DNA from: Elmis aenea | Lineage: Eukaryota; Arthropoda; Insecta; Coleoptera; Elmidae | Assembly: GCA_947652605.1 (NCBI GenBank) | Contig: CANTFG010000270.1 | Span: 124,001-188,000 of the forward strand | Length of the DNA stretch: 64,000 nucleotides | Direction of reading: 5' to 3' | Shown here: positions 23,968 through 36,900 of the stretch, in pieces | Position numbering within the stretch: position 1 is the stretch's first letter | Layout: every line of letters starts with the position of its first letter | The notes under the pieces: generated by a model | The model's database searches: none | What the model was told of the DNA's origin: nothing | What the model saw: the letters and a program-made list of their open reading frames with translations, nothing else | Program-made: the position numbers and the translations under genes

Positions 23968-26900
23968 CTTTGTACTTTTCCTATTTTTCACCAAAAATTA
24001 AATAACCTATCTAAGGACTAATAATCCTTAATTTGGCTATAAATATAAATAATACGAAGTTTAAAGCGAATTGTAATAATTTTAAGAAAATAGATTTTTT
24101 CTTCGAAAAAAGTGCATAGACTATAGTCTTTGTACTTTTCCCATTTTTCACCAAAAATTATATATCCTATCTAAGGACTAATAATGCTTAATTTGGCTAT
24201 AAATAACATGTATACGAAGTTTAAAGCGAATTGTAATATTTTTAAGAAAATCGATTTTTTCTTCGAAAAAAGTGCAAAGAAAATAGCCTTTGTACTTTTC
24301 CCATTTTTCACCAAAAATTAAATATCCTATCTAAGGACTAATTATCCTTAATTTGGCTATAAATAACATGTATACGAAGTTTAAAGCGAATTGTAATAGT
24401 TTTAAGAAAACCAATTTTTTTTCGAAAAAAGTGCAAAGACTATAGCCTTTGTACTTTTCCTATGTTTCACCAAAAATTAAATATCCTATCTAAGGACTAA
24501 TAATCCTTAATTTGGCTATAAATAACATGTATACGAAGTTTAAAGCGAATTGTAATAGTCTTAAGAAAATCGATTTTTTCTTCGAAAAAAGTGCAAAGAC
24601 TATATATAGCCTTTGTACTTTTCCTATTTTTCACCAAAAATTAAATATCCTATCTAAGGACTAATAACCCTTAATTTGGCTATAAATAACATGTATACGA
24701 AGTTTAAAGCGAATTGTAATAGTCTTAAGAAAACCGATTTTTTCTTCGAAAAAAGTGCAAAGACTATAGTCTTTGTACTTTTCCCATTTTTCACCAAAAA
24801 TTAAATATCCTATCTAAGGACTAATAATCCTTAATTTGGCTATAAATAACATGTATACGAAGTTTAAAGCGAATTGTAATAATTTTAAGAAAATAGATTT
24901 TTTCTTCGAAAAAAGTGCATAGACTATAGTCTTTGTACTTTTCCTATTTTTCACCAAAAATTAAATATCCTATCTAAGGACTAATAACCCTTAATTTGGC
25001 TATAAATAACATGTATACGAAGTTTAAAGCGAATTGTAATAGTCTTAAGAAAACCGATTTTTTCTTCGAAAAAAGTGCAAAGACTATAGTCTTTGTACTT
25101 TTCCCATTTTTCACCAAAAATTAAATATCCTATCTAAGGACTAATAATCCTTAATTTGGCTATAAATAACATGTATACGAAGTTTAAAGCGAATTGTAAT
25201 AATTTTAAGAAAATAGATTTTTTCTTCGAAAAAAGTGCATAGACTATAGTCTTTGTACTTTTCCCATTTTTCACCAAAAATTAAATATCCTATCTAAGGA
25301 CTAATATTGCTTAATTTGGCTATAAATAACATGTATACGAAGTTTAAAGCGAATTGTAATATTTTTAAGAAAATAGATTTTTTCTTCGAAAAAAGTGCAT
25401 AGACTATAGTCTTTGTACTTTTCCCATTTTTCACCAAAAAATAAATATGCTATCTAAGGACTAATAATCCTTAATTTGGCTATAAATAACATGTATACGA
25501 AGTTTAAAGCGAATTGTAATAGTTTTAAGAAAATCGATTTTTTCTTCGAAAAAAGTGCAAAGACTAAGTCTTTGTACTTTTCCCATTTTTCACCAAAAAT
25601 TAAATATCCTATCTAAGGACTAATAATCCTTAATTTGGCTATAAATAACATGTATACGAAGTTTAAAGCGAATTGTAATAGTTTTAAGAAAATCGATTTT
25701 TTCTTCGAAAAAAGTGCAAAGACTATAGTCTTTGTACTTTTTCCATTTTTCACCAAAAATTAAATATCCTATCTGAGGACTAATAATCCTTAATTTGGCT
25801 ATAAATAACATGTATACGAAGTTTAAAGCGAATTGTAATATTTTTAAGAAAATAGATTTTTTCTTCGAAAAAAGTGCAAAGAAAATAGCCTTTGTACTTT
25901 TCCCATTTTTCACCAAAAATTAAATATCCTATCTAAGGACTAATAATCCTTAATTCGGCTATAAATAACATGTATACGAAGTTTAAAGCGAATTGTAATA
26001 ATTTTAAGAAAATCGATTTTTTCTTCGAAAAAAGTGCAAAGAAAATAGCCTTTGTACTTTTCCCATTTTTCACCAAAAATTAAATATCCTATCTAAGGAC
26101 TAATAATCCTTAATTTGGCTATAAATAACATGTATACGAAGTTTAAAGCGAATTGTAATATTTTTAAGAAAATCGATTTTTTCTTCGAAAAAAGTGCAAA
26201 GACTATAGTCTTTGTACTTTTCCCATTTTTCACCAAAAATTAAATATCCTATCTAAGGACTAATAATCCTTAATTCGGCTATAAATAACATGTATACGAA
26301 GATTAAAGCGAATTGTAATAATTTTAAGAAAATCGATTTTTTCTTCGAAAAAAGTGCAAAGAAAATAGCCTTTGTACTTTTCCCATTTTTCACCAAAAAT
26401 TAAATATCCTATCTAAGGACTAATAATCCTTAATTTGGCTATAAATAACATGTATACGAAGTTTAAAGCGAATTGTAATATTTTTAAGAAAATCGATTTT
26501 TTCTTCGAAAAAAGTGCAAAGACTATATATAGCCTTTGTACTTTTCCCATTTTTCACCAAAAATTAAATATCCTATCTAAGGACTAATAATCCTTAATTT
26601 GGCTATAAATAACATGTATACGAAGTTTAAAGCGAATTGTAATAGTTTTAAGAAAATCGATTTTTTCTTCGAAAAAAGTGCAAAGACTATAGTCTTTGTA
26701 CTTTTTCCATTTTTCACCAAAAATTAAATATCCTATCTAAGGACTAATAATCCTTAATTTGGCTATAAATAACATGTATACGAAGTTTAAAGCGAATTGT
26801 AATATTTTTAAGAAAATCGATTTTTTCTTCGAAAAAAGTGCATAGACTATAGTCTTTGTACTTTTCCCATTTTTCACCAAAAATTAAATATCCTATCTAA

Positions 26901-29841
26901 GGACTAATAATCCTTAATTTGGCTATAAATAACATGTATACGAAGTTTAAAGCGAATTGTAATATTTTTAAGAAAATCGATTTTTTCTTCGAAAAAAGTG
27001 CAAAGACTATATATAGCCTTTGTACTTTTCCCATTTTTCACCAAAAATTAAATATCCTATCTAAGGACTAATAATCCTTAATTTGGCTATAAATAACATG
27101 TATACGAAGTTTAAAGCGAATTGTAATAGTTTTAAGAAAATCGATTTTTTCTTCGAAAAAAGTGCAAAGACTATAGTCTTTGTACTTTTTCCATTTTTCA
27201 CCAAAAATTAAATATCCTATCTAAGGACTAATAATCCTTAATTTGGCTATAAATAACATGTATACGAAGTTTAAAGCGAATTGTAATAATTTTAAGAAAA
27301 TAGATTTTTTCTTCGAAAAAAGTGCATAGACTATAGTCTTTGTACTTTTCCCATTTTTCACCAAAAATTAAATATCCTATCTAAGGACTAATAATGCTTA
27401 ATTTGGCTATAAATAACATGTATACGAAGTTTAAAGCGAATTGTAATAGTTTTAAGAAAATCGATTTTTTCTTCGAAAAAAGTGCAAAGACTTTGTACTT
27501 TTCCCATTTTTCACCAAAAAATAAATATGCTATCTAAGGACTAATAATCCTTAATTTGGCTATAAATAACATGTATACGAAGTTTAAAGCGAATTGTAAT
27601 ATTTTTAAGAAAATCGATTTTTTCTTCGAAAAAAGTGCAAAGACTATATATAGCCTTTGTACTTTTCCCATTTTTCACCAAAAATTAAATATCCTATCTA
27701 AGGACTAATAATCCTTAATTTGGCTATAAATAACATGTATACGAAGTTTAAAGCGAATTGTAATATTTTTAAGAAAATAGATTTTTTCTTCGAAAAAAGT
27801 GCAAAGACTATAGTCTTTGTACTTTTCCCATTTTTCACCAAAAATTAAATATCCTATCTAAGGACTAATAATCCTTAATTTGGCTATAAATAACATGTAT
27901 ACGAAGTTTAAAGCGAATTGTAATAGTTTTAAGAAAATCGATTTTTTCTTCGAAAAAAGTGCAAAGACTATATATAGTCTTTGTACTTTTCCCATTTTTC
28001 ACCAAAAAATAAATATCCTATCTAAGGACTAATAATCCTTAATTTGGCTATAAATAACATGTATACGAAGTTTAAAGCGAATTGTAATAGTTTTAAGAAA
28101 ATTGATTTTTTCTTCGAAAAAAGTGCAAAGACTATAGTCTCTGTACTTTTCCTATTTTTCACCAAAAATTAAATATCCTAAGGACTAATAATGCTTAATT
28201 TGGCTATAAATAACATGTATACGAAGTTTAAAGCGAATTGTAATAGTTTTAAGAAAATCGATTTTTTCTTCGAAAAAAGTGCAAAGACTTATAGTCTTTG
28301 TACTTTTCCCATTTTTCACCAAAAATTAAATATCCTATCTAAGGACTAATAACCCTTAATTTGGCTATAAATAACATGTATACGAAGTTTAAAGCGAATT
28401 GTAATAGTTTTAAGAAAATCGATTTTTTCTTCGAAAAAAGTGCAAAGACTATAGCCTTTGTACTTTTCCCATTTTTCACCAAAAATTAAATATCCTATCT
28501 AAGGACTAATTATCCTTAATTTGGCTATAAATAACATGTATACGAAGTTTAAAGCGAATTGTAATATTTTTAAGAAAATCGATTTTTTCTTCGAAAAAAG
28601 TGCAAAGACTATAGTCTTTGTACTTTTCCTATTTTTCACCAAAAATTAAATATCCTATCTAAGGACTAATAATCCTTAATTTGGGTATAAATAACATGTA
28701 TACGAAGTTTAAAGCGAGTTGTAATAGTTTTAAGAAAATCGATTTTTTCTTCGAAAAAAGTGCAAAGACTATAGTCTCTGTACTTTTCCCATTTTTCACC
28801 AAAAATTAAATATCCTATCTAAGGACTAATAATGCTTAATTTGACTATAAATAACATGTATACGAAGTTTAAAGCGAATTGTAATAGTTTTAAGAAAATC
28901 GATTTTTTCTTCGAAAAAAGTGCAAAGACTATATATAGCCTTTGTACTTTTCCCATTTTTCACCAAAAATTAAATATCCTATCTAAGGACTAATTATCCT
29001 TAATTTGGCTATAAATAACATGTATACGAAGTTTAAAGCGAATTGTAATATTTTTAAGAAAATCGATTTTTTCTTCGAAAAAAGTGCAAAGACTATAGTC
29101 TTTGTAGTTTTCCTATTTTTCACCAAAAATTAAATATCCTATCTAAGGACTAATTATCCTTAATTTGGCTATAAATAACATGTATACGAAGTTTAAAGCG
29201 AATTGTAATATTTTTAAGAAAATCGATTTTTTCTTCGAAAAAAGTGCAAAGACTATAGTCTTTGTACTTTTCCCATTTTTCACCAAAAATTAAATATCCT
29301 ATCTAAGGACTAATAATCCTTAATTTGGCTATAAATAACATGTATACGAAGTTTAAAGCGAATTGTAATAGTTTTAAGAAAATCGATTTTTTCTTCGAAA
29401 AAAGTGCAAAGACTATAGCCTTTGTACTTTTCCCATTTTTCACCAAAAATTAAATATCCTATCTAAGGACTAATAATCCTTAATTTGGGTATAAATAACA
29501 TGTATACGAAGTTTAAAGCGAATTGTAATAGTTTTAAGAAAATTGATTTTTTCTTCGAAAAAAGTGCATAGACTATAGACTATAGTCTTTGTACTTTTCC
29601 TATTTTTCACCAAAAATTAAATATCCTATCTAAGGACTAATAATCCTTAATTTGGGTATAAATAACATGTATACGAAGTTTAAAGCGAATTGTAATAGTT
29701 TTAAGAAAATCGATTTTTTCTTCGAAAAAAGTGCAAAGACTATATATAGCCTTTGTACTTTTTCCATTTTTCACCAAAAATTAAATATCCTATCTAAGGA
29801 CTAATAATCCTTAATTTGGCTATAAATAACATGTATACGAA

Positions 29842-30334
29842 ACAACTTTACCTAAGTATCCTCCCTTGTATGTGAGAATTACCCACGAAATAACCCTACA
29901 TAATAATTCCTAATATGTGACAAATATCCTAGAAATAAACCCTAATATAAATTCCTAATATGTGACAACCATCCACGAAATAACCCTACATAATAATTCC
30001 TAATATGTGACAACCATCCACGAAATAACCCTACATAATAATTCCTTATATGTGACAATTATCTACGTAATGAAACTTTAAATAATAAACAAAATCTACA
30101 ACATCTTGTTTGTTTTATTTACTGTCTAATAAACCTATAGCTGTTCTAAATACTGGAGTTCGCTATGGAAACACAACGTAGCAGGGTCCTACACTAAAAT
30201 ATGACGATCATGAGCCATAACATCGTTTAAGCAACTTCGCTAATTCACCAGAACTACCGTACTCAGTATAAAAGAAAATAAGTAAAAAGGCATAAGGACT
30301 TTTAATAATACTGAGCCAAGTACGATACGTCACA
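29842..30334. mobile_element. 493-bp insertion in the satellite, copy 1, with 7-bp TSD
   Basis: A non-satellite block starting ACAACTTTACCTAAG and ending ATACGTCACA is flanked by ATACGAA at 29835-29841 and 30335-30341. The duplication lies within the monomer, as expected for insertion into a pre-existing array. Its left half contains about four diverged units of roughly 50 bp with 'attcctaatatgtgaca' and 'cacgaaataaccctac'. No protein or known terminal repeat is recognised. Confidence 0.75.
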
Positions 30335-32104
30335 ATACGAAGTTTAAAGCAAATTGTAATAGTTTTAAGAAAATTGATTTTTTCTTCGAAAAAAGTGCAA
30401 AGACTATATATAGCCTTTGTACTTTTCCTATTTTTCACCAAAAATTAAATATCCTATCTAAGGACTAATAACCCTTAATTTGGCTATAAATAACATGTAT
30501 ACGAAGTTTAAAGCGAATTGTAATAGTTTTAAGAAAATTGATTTTTTCTTCGAAAAAAGTGCAAAGACTATAGTCTTTGTACTTTTCCTATTTTTCACCA
30601 AAAATTAAATATCCTATCTAAGGACTAATAACCCTTAATTTGGCTATAAATAACATGTATACGAAGTTTAAAGCGAATTGTAATAGTTTTAAGAAAATTG
30701 ATTTTTTCTTCGAAAAAAGTGCAAAGACTATATATAGCCTTTGTACTTTTCCTATTTTTCACCAAAAATTAAATATCCTATCTAAGGACTAATAACCCTT
30801 AATTTGGCTATAAATAACATGTATACGAAGTTTAAAGCGAATTGTAATAGTTTTAAGAAAATCGATTTTTTCTTCGAAAAAAGTGCAAAGACTATAAGCC
30901 TTTGTACTTTTCCCATTTTTCACCAAAAATTAAATATCCTATCTAAGGACTAATTATCCTTAATTTGGCTATAAATAACATGTATACGAAGTTTAAAGCG
31001 AATTGTAATATTTTTAAGAAAATCGATTTTTTCTTCGAAAAAAGTGCAAAGACTATAAGCCTTTGTACTTTTCCCATTTTTCACCAAAAATTAAATATCC
31101 TATCTAAGGACTAATAATCCTTAATTTGGCTATAAATAACATGTATACGAAGTTTAAAGCGAATTGTAATATTTTTAAGAAAATTGATTTTTTCTTCGAA
31201 AAAAGTGCAAAGCCTTTGTACTTTTCCCATTTTTCACCAAAAATTAAATATCCTATCTAAGGACTAATAATCCTTAATTTGGCTATAAATAACATGTATA
31301 CGAAGTTTAAAGCGAATTGTAATAGTTTTAAGAAAATCGATTTTTTCTTCGAAAAAAGTGCAAAGACTATAGCCTTTGTACTTTTCCCATTTTTCACCAA
31401 AAATTAAATATCCTATCTAAGGACTAATTATCCTTAATTTGGCTATAAATAACATGTATACGAAGTTTAAAGCGAATTGTAATAATTTTAAGAAAATCGA
31501 TTTTTTCTTCGAAAAAAGTGCAAAGACTATAGCCTTTGTACTTTTTCCATTTTTCACCAAAAATTAAATATCCTATCTAAGGACTAATAATCCTTAATTT
31601 GGGTATAAATAACATGTATACGAAGTTTAAAGCGAATTGTAATAGTTTTAAGAAAATCGATTTGTTCTTCGAAAAAAGTGCAAAGACTATAGTCTTTGTA
31701 CTTTTTCCATTTTTCACCAAAAATTAAATATCCTATCTAAGAATTAATAATGCTTAATTTGGCTATAAATAACATGTATACGAAGTTTAAAGCGAATTGT
31801 AATAGTTTTAAGAAAATCGATTTTTTCTTCGAAAAAAGTGCATAGATTATAGCCTTTGTACTTTTCCCATTTTTCACCAAAAATTAAATATCCTATCTAA
31901 GGACTAATAATCCTTAATTTGGCTATAAATAACATGTATACGAAGTTTAAAGCGAATTGTAATATTTTTAAGAAAATCGATTTTTTCTTCGAAAAAAGTG
32001 CAAAGACTATAGTCTTTGTACTTTTCCCATTTTTCACCAAAAATTAAATATCCTATCTAAGGACTAATAATCCTTAATTTGGCTATAAATAACATGTATA
32101 CGAA

Positions 32105-32597
32105 ACAACTTTACCTAAGTATCCTCCCTTGTATGTGAGAATTACCCACGAAATAACCCTACATAATAATTCCTAATATGTGACAAATATCCTAGAAATA
32201 AACCCTAATATAAATTCCTAATATGTGACAACCATCCACGAAATAACCCTACATAATAATTCCTAATATGTGACAACCATCCACGAAATAACCCTACATA
32301 ATAATTCCTTATATGTGACAATTATCTACGTAATGAAACTTTAAATAATAAACAAAATCTACAACATCTTGTTTGTTTTATTTACTGTCTAATAAACCTA
32401 TAGCTGTTCTAAATACTGGAGTTCGCTATGGAAACACAACGTAGCAGGGTCCTACACTAAAATATGACGATCATGAGCCATAACATCGTTTAAGCAACTT
32501 CGCTAATTCACCAGAACTACCGTACTCAGTATAAAAGAAAATAAGTAAAAAGGCATAAGGACTTTTAATAATACTGAGCCAAGTACGATACGTCACA
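32105..32597. mobile_element. 493-bp insertion in the satellite, copy 2
   Basis: It appears identical to 29842-30334 wherever compared and lies exactly 2263 bp downstream. Satellite on its right also matches for about 360 bp before the copies diverge near 32961. This indicates a block duplication of satellite plus insertion rather than two independent insertions. Confidence 0.85.
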
Positions 32598-33077
32598 ATA
32601 CGAAGTTTAAAGCAAATTGTAATAGTTTTAAGAAAATTGATTTTTTCTTCGAAAAAAGTGCAAAGACTATATATAGCCTTTGTACTTTTCCTATTTTTCA
32701 CCAAAAATTAAATATCCTATCTAAGGACTAATAACCCTTAATTTGGCTATAAATAACATGTATACGAAGTTTAAAGCGAATTGTAATAGTTTTAAGAAAA
32801 TTGATTTTTTCTTCGAAAAAAGTGCAAAGACTATAGTCTTTGTACTTTTCCTATTTTTCACCAAAAATTAAATATCCTATCTAAGGACTAATAACCCTTA
32901 ATTTGGCTATAAATAACATGTATACGAAGTTTAAAGCGAATTGTAATAGTTTTAAGAAAACCGATTTTTTTTTCGAAAAAAGTGCAAAGACTATAGCCTT
33001 TGTACTTTTCCTATTTTTCACCAAAAATTATATATCCTATCTAAGGACTAATAACCCTTAATTTGGCTATAAATAAC

Positions 33078-33605
33078 GTGTGTGAAATTTTAAGCCACTT
33101 GCTTTGGTTTAAAATAATTTCGATTTTTCTTGAAAAACTATAGGGACTGTATAGCCTTTGCACTTTTCCATCTTTTGCAAACATTTTAAAATTGTAATTA
33201 TAATGTTTTGAGGGGTAATACTCATTAATTAGGCATAAATAACGTATGTTTAAGTTTTACGCCATTTGCACTAATTGCAATCAGCTGGGCATTGTTTACA
33301 TTTGAATTTTAATGGTCAACATAATAAATGTTAATTTTGCTAGCATCAAACTCAAGCGACGACCTCATCTCGTTTATGTGCTCCTAATACCAAAATTCTA
33401 AATCCCATAAGCAAAGCATTGTCCAAAAAAATATCTCGGAATCAGCTGCGATGCGCCAATTCTAGCCTAGGGACATTTTTATAAGTTATGTTATGTACAA
33501 ATACCTTTGAAATTTGAAATTTTAAACAATTTAAGAACCGAAACAAAGGGTTTAAAACTTTATCAGCACGTTATAGCTAAATGCTCTTATTTTTTTTAAG
33601 GGCGC
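33078..33605 (-). repeat. Uncharacterised repeat module, inverted copy joined to the satellite
   Basis: Read on the minus strand it follows copy 2 (15105-15600): 'tttagctataacgtgctgata', 'ccctttgtttcggttc', 'tacataacataacttata', 'tattaggagcacataaacg', 'cagctgattgcaatt', then a satellite-like block. That block continues without a break into true satellite monomers at 33077. It gives the module and the satellite a direct physical and sequence link. Confidence 0.75.
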
Positions 33606-33970
33606 AGAACATTTGAATATTTTAGGATTAAATTTCACTTTCAAGTTTTTCATTATTTGTATATTGAATAAAATCCTTATTATAAATGTTCTACTTTAGG
33701 ACTTTCAGCCATTCGCAAAAAAATCTGCAACTTATTACCTTTTTATTTTATTCATATGTCGGCAATCAACTTGTTGATTAGATCACGAAGTTTTATCATC
33801 GTATAGCTCTTAAAATTAAAATAAGTTAAATATAGGGAGACTATTCATTATTTTTAATTAAAACTGAAAGATATCTCTTTTATATCCATTAAATAAAAAG
33901 AATGAAACGCTAGTTTAAAAACATTATTATTTATTAATATTTTTGAAAGAGTATTATAAATATCGTAAAA
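33606..33970. other. 3' flank of astacin gene 1
   Basis: There is no coding signal. On the minus strand an AATAAA lies at 33935-33930, about 36 nt after the stop codon of the protease gene, and is a plausible polyadenylation signal. Confidence 0.5.
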
Positions 33971-36900
33971 TTATGCACAGCCATACATCTTGTTTAGTTT
34001 TCTTGCATCGGCGCCACTAAGTCCAAGTCGTTGACCAATTTGTGCCGAAGAATCCTAAAAAAAGTACTATTTAGTTGATGTACCTGAAATACCTATATAC
34101 CAGGTGTAAAAGAAATAAGACCTGACTAACTTTCAGTCATATTATTAAACTACCGGTCAAAGTTACGTATTAATTAACTGATTAAAATGTTCAGGCAGAG
34201 AGTCGACTTCCTATCCATTTAATAAAATTTTTGCATTTATTCAAATGACTAGGAATTTGATAATATGATGACTTTCGCCATTTGACTGCAATACTTTACC
34301 TTGGGAATGATAGTCTTTTCACCATTAGCAGAAAATGCAAATTCCCCATAGTGCATCACACTGCCGTAATCATAATTTTCCCCAAAACTGGTAATAACGT
34401 TTGAAGAGTATTTATCGAAATTACTTTCAGTTCCTATAATAAATATATAATATAATTAACTTATGTTTAATTGGTAAAAGTTCATTTTAAACTACAATGT
34501 AGAACAGGGGTGGGCCATTTTTTTCCGCAAAGGGGTGAAAATTAGTTAGGATGACGCGGGTAGGGATAAATTTTGATGTGAGGTGTGTTGAAAATCTTTC
34601 TTCTCCAGAACGAACAATGAGTGTTCGAAAATGAGACAGAACAATATCTATTTTGTCTATTTCATGTAGGATTGGATGCTGTCCTGGGCCAGCAGTTGCC
34701 CATCCTCGATGTAGAACAATTGTTAATAAAGATGTTAAGAGTTATGGGAAAATATTTCGCCAACAATTCAATAAAGATATGTGAAAATATATCAAGCTTT
34801 TTGAGCAAGTTGCCTATCAAAACGTGATCTTATTATATTATAAACCCTTGGAAATTACCTGATTGGATGTTATCCCAAATGATATCTACAAAGTCATCAC
34901 GTTCAGTTGCACTTTGTTGGTGGTAAAAACCGAGTGCGTGCAAAAATTCGTGTTGTACAGTACCAGCCCGCAGACATCCTTGACCAGGAGCGTAAGACGA
35001 TTGCAGATTAAGTTCTTGCCTTCCTCCAAGTCTGCCTACGTAGGACCAACATCCACCACTATCTCCCTAAAAAATTGAAAATAAAAAGATGTTTTAAACC
35101 CTATCGTCACATATGAACTTTTCTTCATCAAGTTCACGTTAAGACATCTTTGTTGTTAATTATTTTACTTTATTGTTCGCTGCTGGGCAGATCGTAAAAC
35201 TCATGCCAGGAAGAACAACAAAGATGGCTAAGTCATGTGCATAAGATGGGAGAAGATGGAATATCCAGGAGACATATGAAGCCCGAAACCCGAAAGGGAA
35301 TACCAAGGAAAATCTGGAATGAGGAGGAAAAAGAAGCTACCATGAGATAAAGAAATGGAGGAGAGCATACAAACCACATATATAAAAAGAAACAAAACCC
35401 AACGGTAGAGACGCGTGTATAAGCTCGTCATTGCTAAATGACGTTACTTTTGCCATCTCTGCCAGAATATCATTACTTAAAAAGATCTTTTGAGGGTTAC
35501 TAAGCTTCCACTAACATTTTTCTTATAATTTTTTTTTAATGCGCCCGTCTTTTAGCTACATTTTGAACACCGGATCAAAATTTTCGGAATGCAAATAACG
35601 GAGTTACGATTTTTTTTGTAGACCGAGCGAACACCGTATTTTGCCGGGTTCTCGTTTTTCGCGCTTTTCTCAGAGACCGTTAAAGCCAATTTCAAAAACT
35701 TTGTACGGCCCTACTCGCAAAGGTTGCGTGCATAAAAAAATAACAAATTTTGATTTTTTCCCAACACCATCTCATAGCCAACGCGATCACAAGTATGATC
35801 GTTATAAAGGACCCTTTTCGGACGGCCGTGGATGATACCAAAAAGTTTTCAAATTGCGCTTTCTATACGTCGTCGGATGCGTCCGTCTCTTAGCTGCATT
35901 TTGAATACCGGATCAAAATTTTTGGATTGCAAATAACGGAGTTACGAATCTTTTTGTAGACCGAGCGAACTCCGTATTTTGCCGGGTTCTCGTTTTTGTC
36001 GCGCTTTTCTCAGAGTATGTTAAAGACAATTTCAATAACTTTGCACAGCCCTACTCGCAAAGGATGCGTGCATAAAAAAATAACAAATTTTGATTTTTTC
36101 CAACACCATAAGAATAAAAATCGACATTACACTTTTGTGGTAATGGGTGATAATTTTCTTTGCATATTTGTGCCCAATATTAATTTCGTTCAAAATTTAG
36201 ACTTGAGAAAAAAAGCTGTGTTGCCCATGGTGTTTAAATGTCTCTGCAAGTGCCAGAGATGGGTGAAAACTACGTCGAGGATAAACTACATAGCTGATTT
36301 AAAAAGGTAAAATACTTTTAACAATTTCTAATGAGTTGTGTATGTATATAGTTAGTTTTCTTGGTTGATTTTTATAAACAGGGTGTCTGCTAAAGGCATT
36401 CAGTAAATTTACGTCAAAGTACAGAAACGAATATTGAACAGAAAAGTCTTATAAACGTATGTTGTAATTTCTGGTTGCACTGCATTTTTTAACCCTAATA
36501 TGCGTGACTGAAAATTACGATCATGAGTGATGAATAATTTTCAGCTAGGTGCAGAGGCGGATTAAAGTCGTTTGAGGTCCCGGGTGCGGAAGAAAATATT
36601 GGGCCCCTTAAAAAAAAAGAGAGAGACAGGGAAAATAAAATTACATGTAAACAATATTTTTAAATAAATAAAGTTGGGGTTTGGGGGGCCCTTCAGACGT
36701 TGGGGCCCAGGGCGCGCGCCCGGTGCGCCCGCCGTTAAATCTGCCTCTGGCTAGGTGTTACATGAAACGTACCGTAACATACACATAATCGGTGTCGCCG
36801 GATTTCCTTGGTCTAGGGTTGATGCATGTTTTGCTGTTGTATTCTTGAAGGGACTGTATGATCCAGTTTCTCTGTTCTGTACCTGTAACAATTCCAAACT

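Larger units (their letters stand above)
23968..33077 (+). repeat. Satellite DNA, 160-bp monomer, about 50 copies
   Basis: The monomer runs from 'ctttgtacttttcccattt' through 'ccttaatttggctataaa', 'atgtatacgaagtttaaagc' and 'tttttcttcgaaaaaagtgc' to 'aaagactatag'. Spacing is exactly 160 bp for long stretches (starts at 24771, 24931, 25091, 25251) with small length variants at the junction. Copies differ at a few positions that recur in blocks, suggesting local homogenisation. Each junction forms a dyad, AAGTGCAAAGACTATAG against CTATAGTCTTTGTACTT. Frames within the array are by-products. Two copies of a 493-bp insertion interrupt it. Confidence 0.97.

Noticed and set aside
25620..25916. 98-codon minus-strand frame in the satellite
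   Set aside because: It is a by-product of the 160-bp repeat: the frame crosses monomer borders and repeats itself, with no family signature.
30208..30441. 77-codon minus-strand frame, present again at 32471-32704
   Set aside because: The two are identical only because of the 2263-bp block duplication; the frame spans insert and satellite and has no protein signature.
23968..33077. Regularly spaced repeats resembling a CRISPR array
   Set aside because: The whole 160-bp unit repeats with no unique spacers; this is eukaryotic satellite DNA.
23968..33077. Hammerhead ribozyme in the satellite
   Set aside because: Some insect satellites encode one, but the CTGATGA core was not found on either strand of the monomer.
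34621..34827. 68-codon plus-strand frame in an astacin intron
   Set aside because: No recognisable motif, and it lies beside a hAT-like tip; probably transposon debris.
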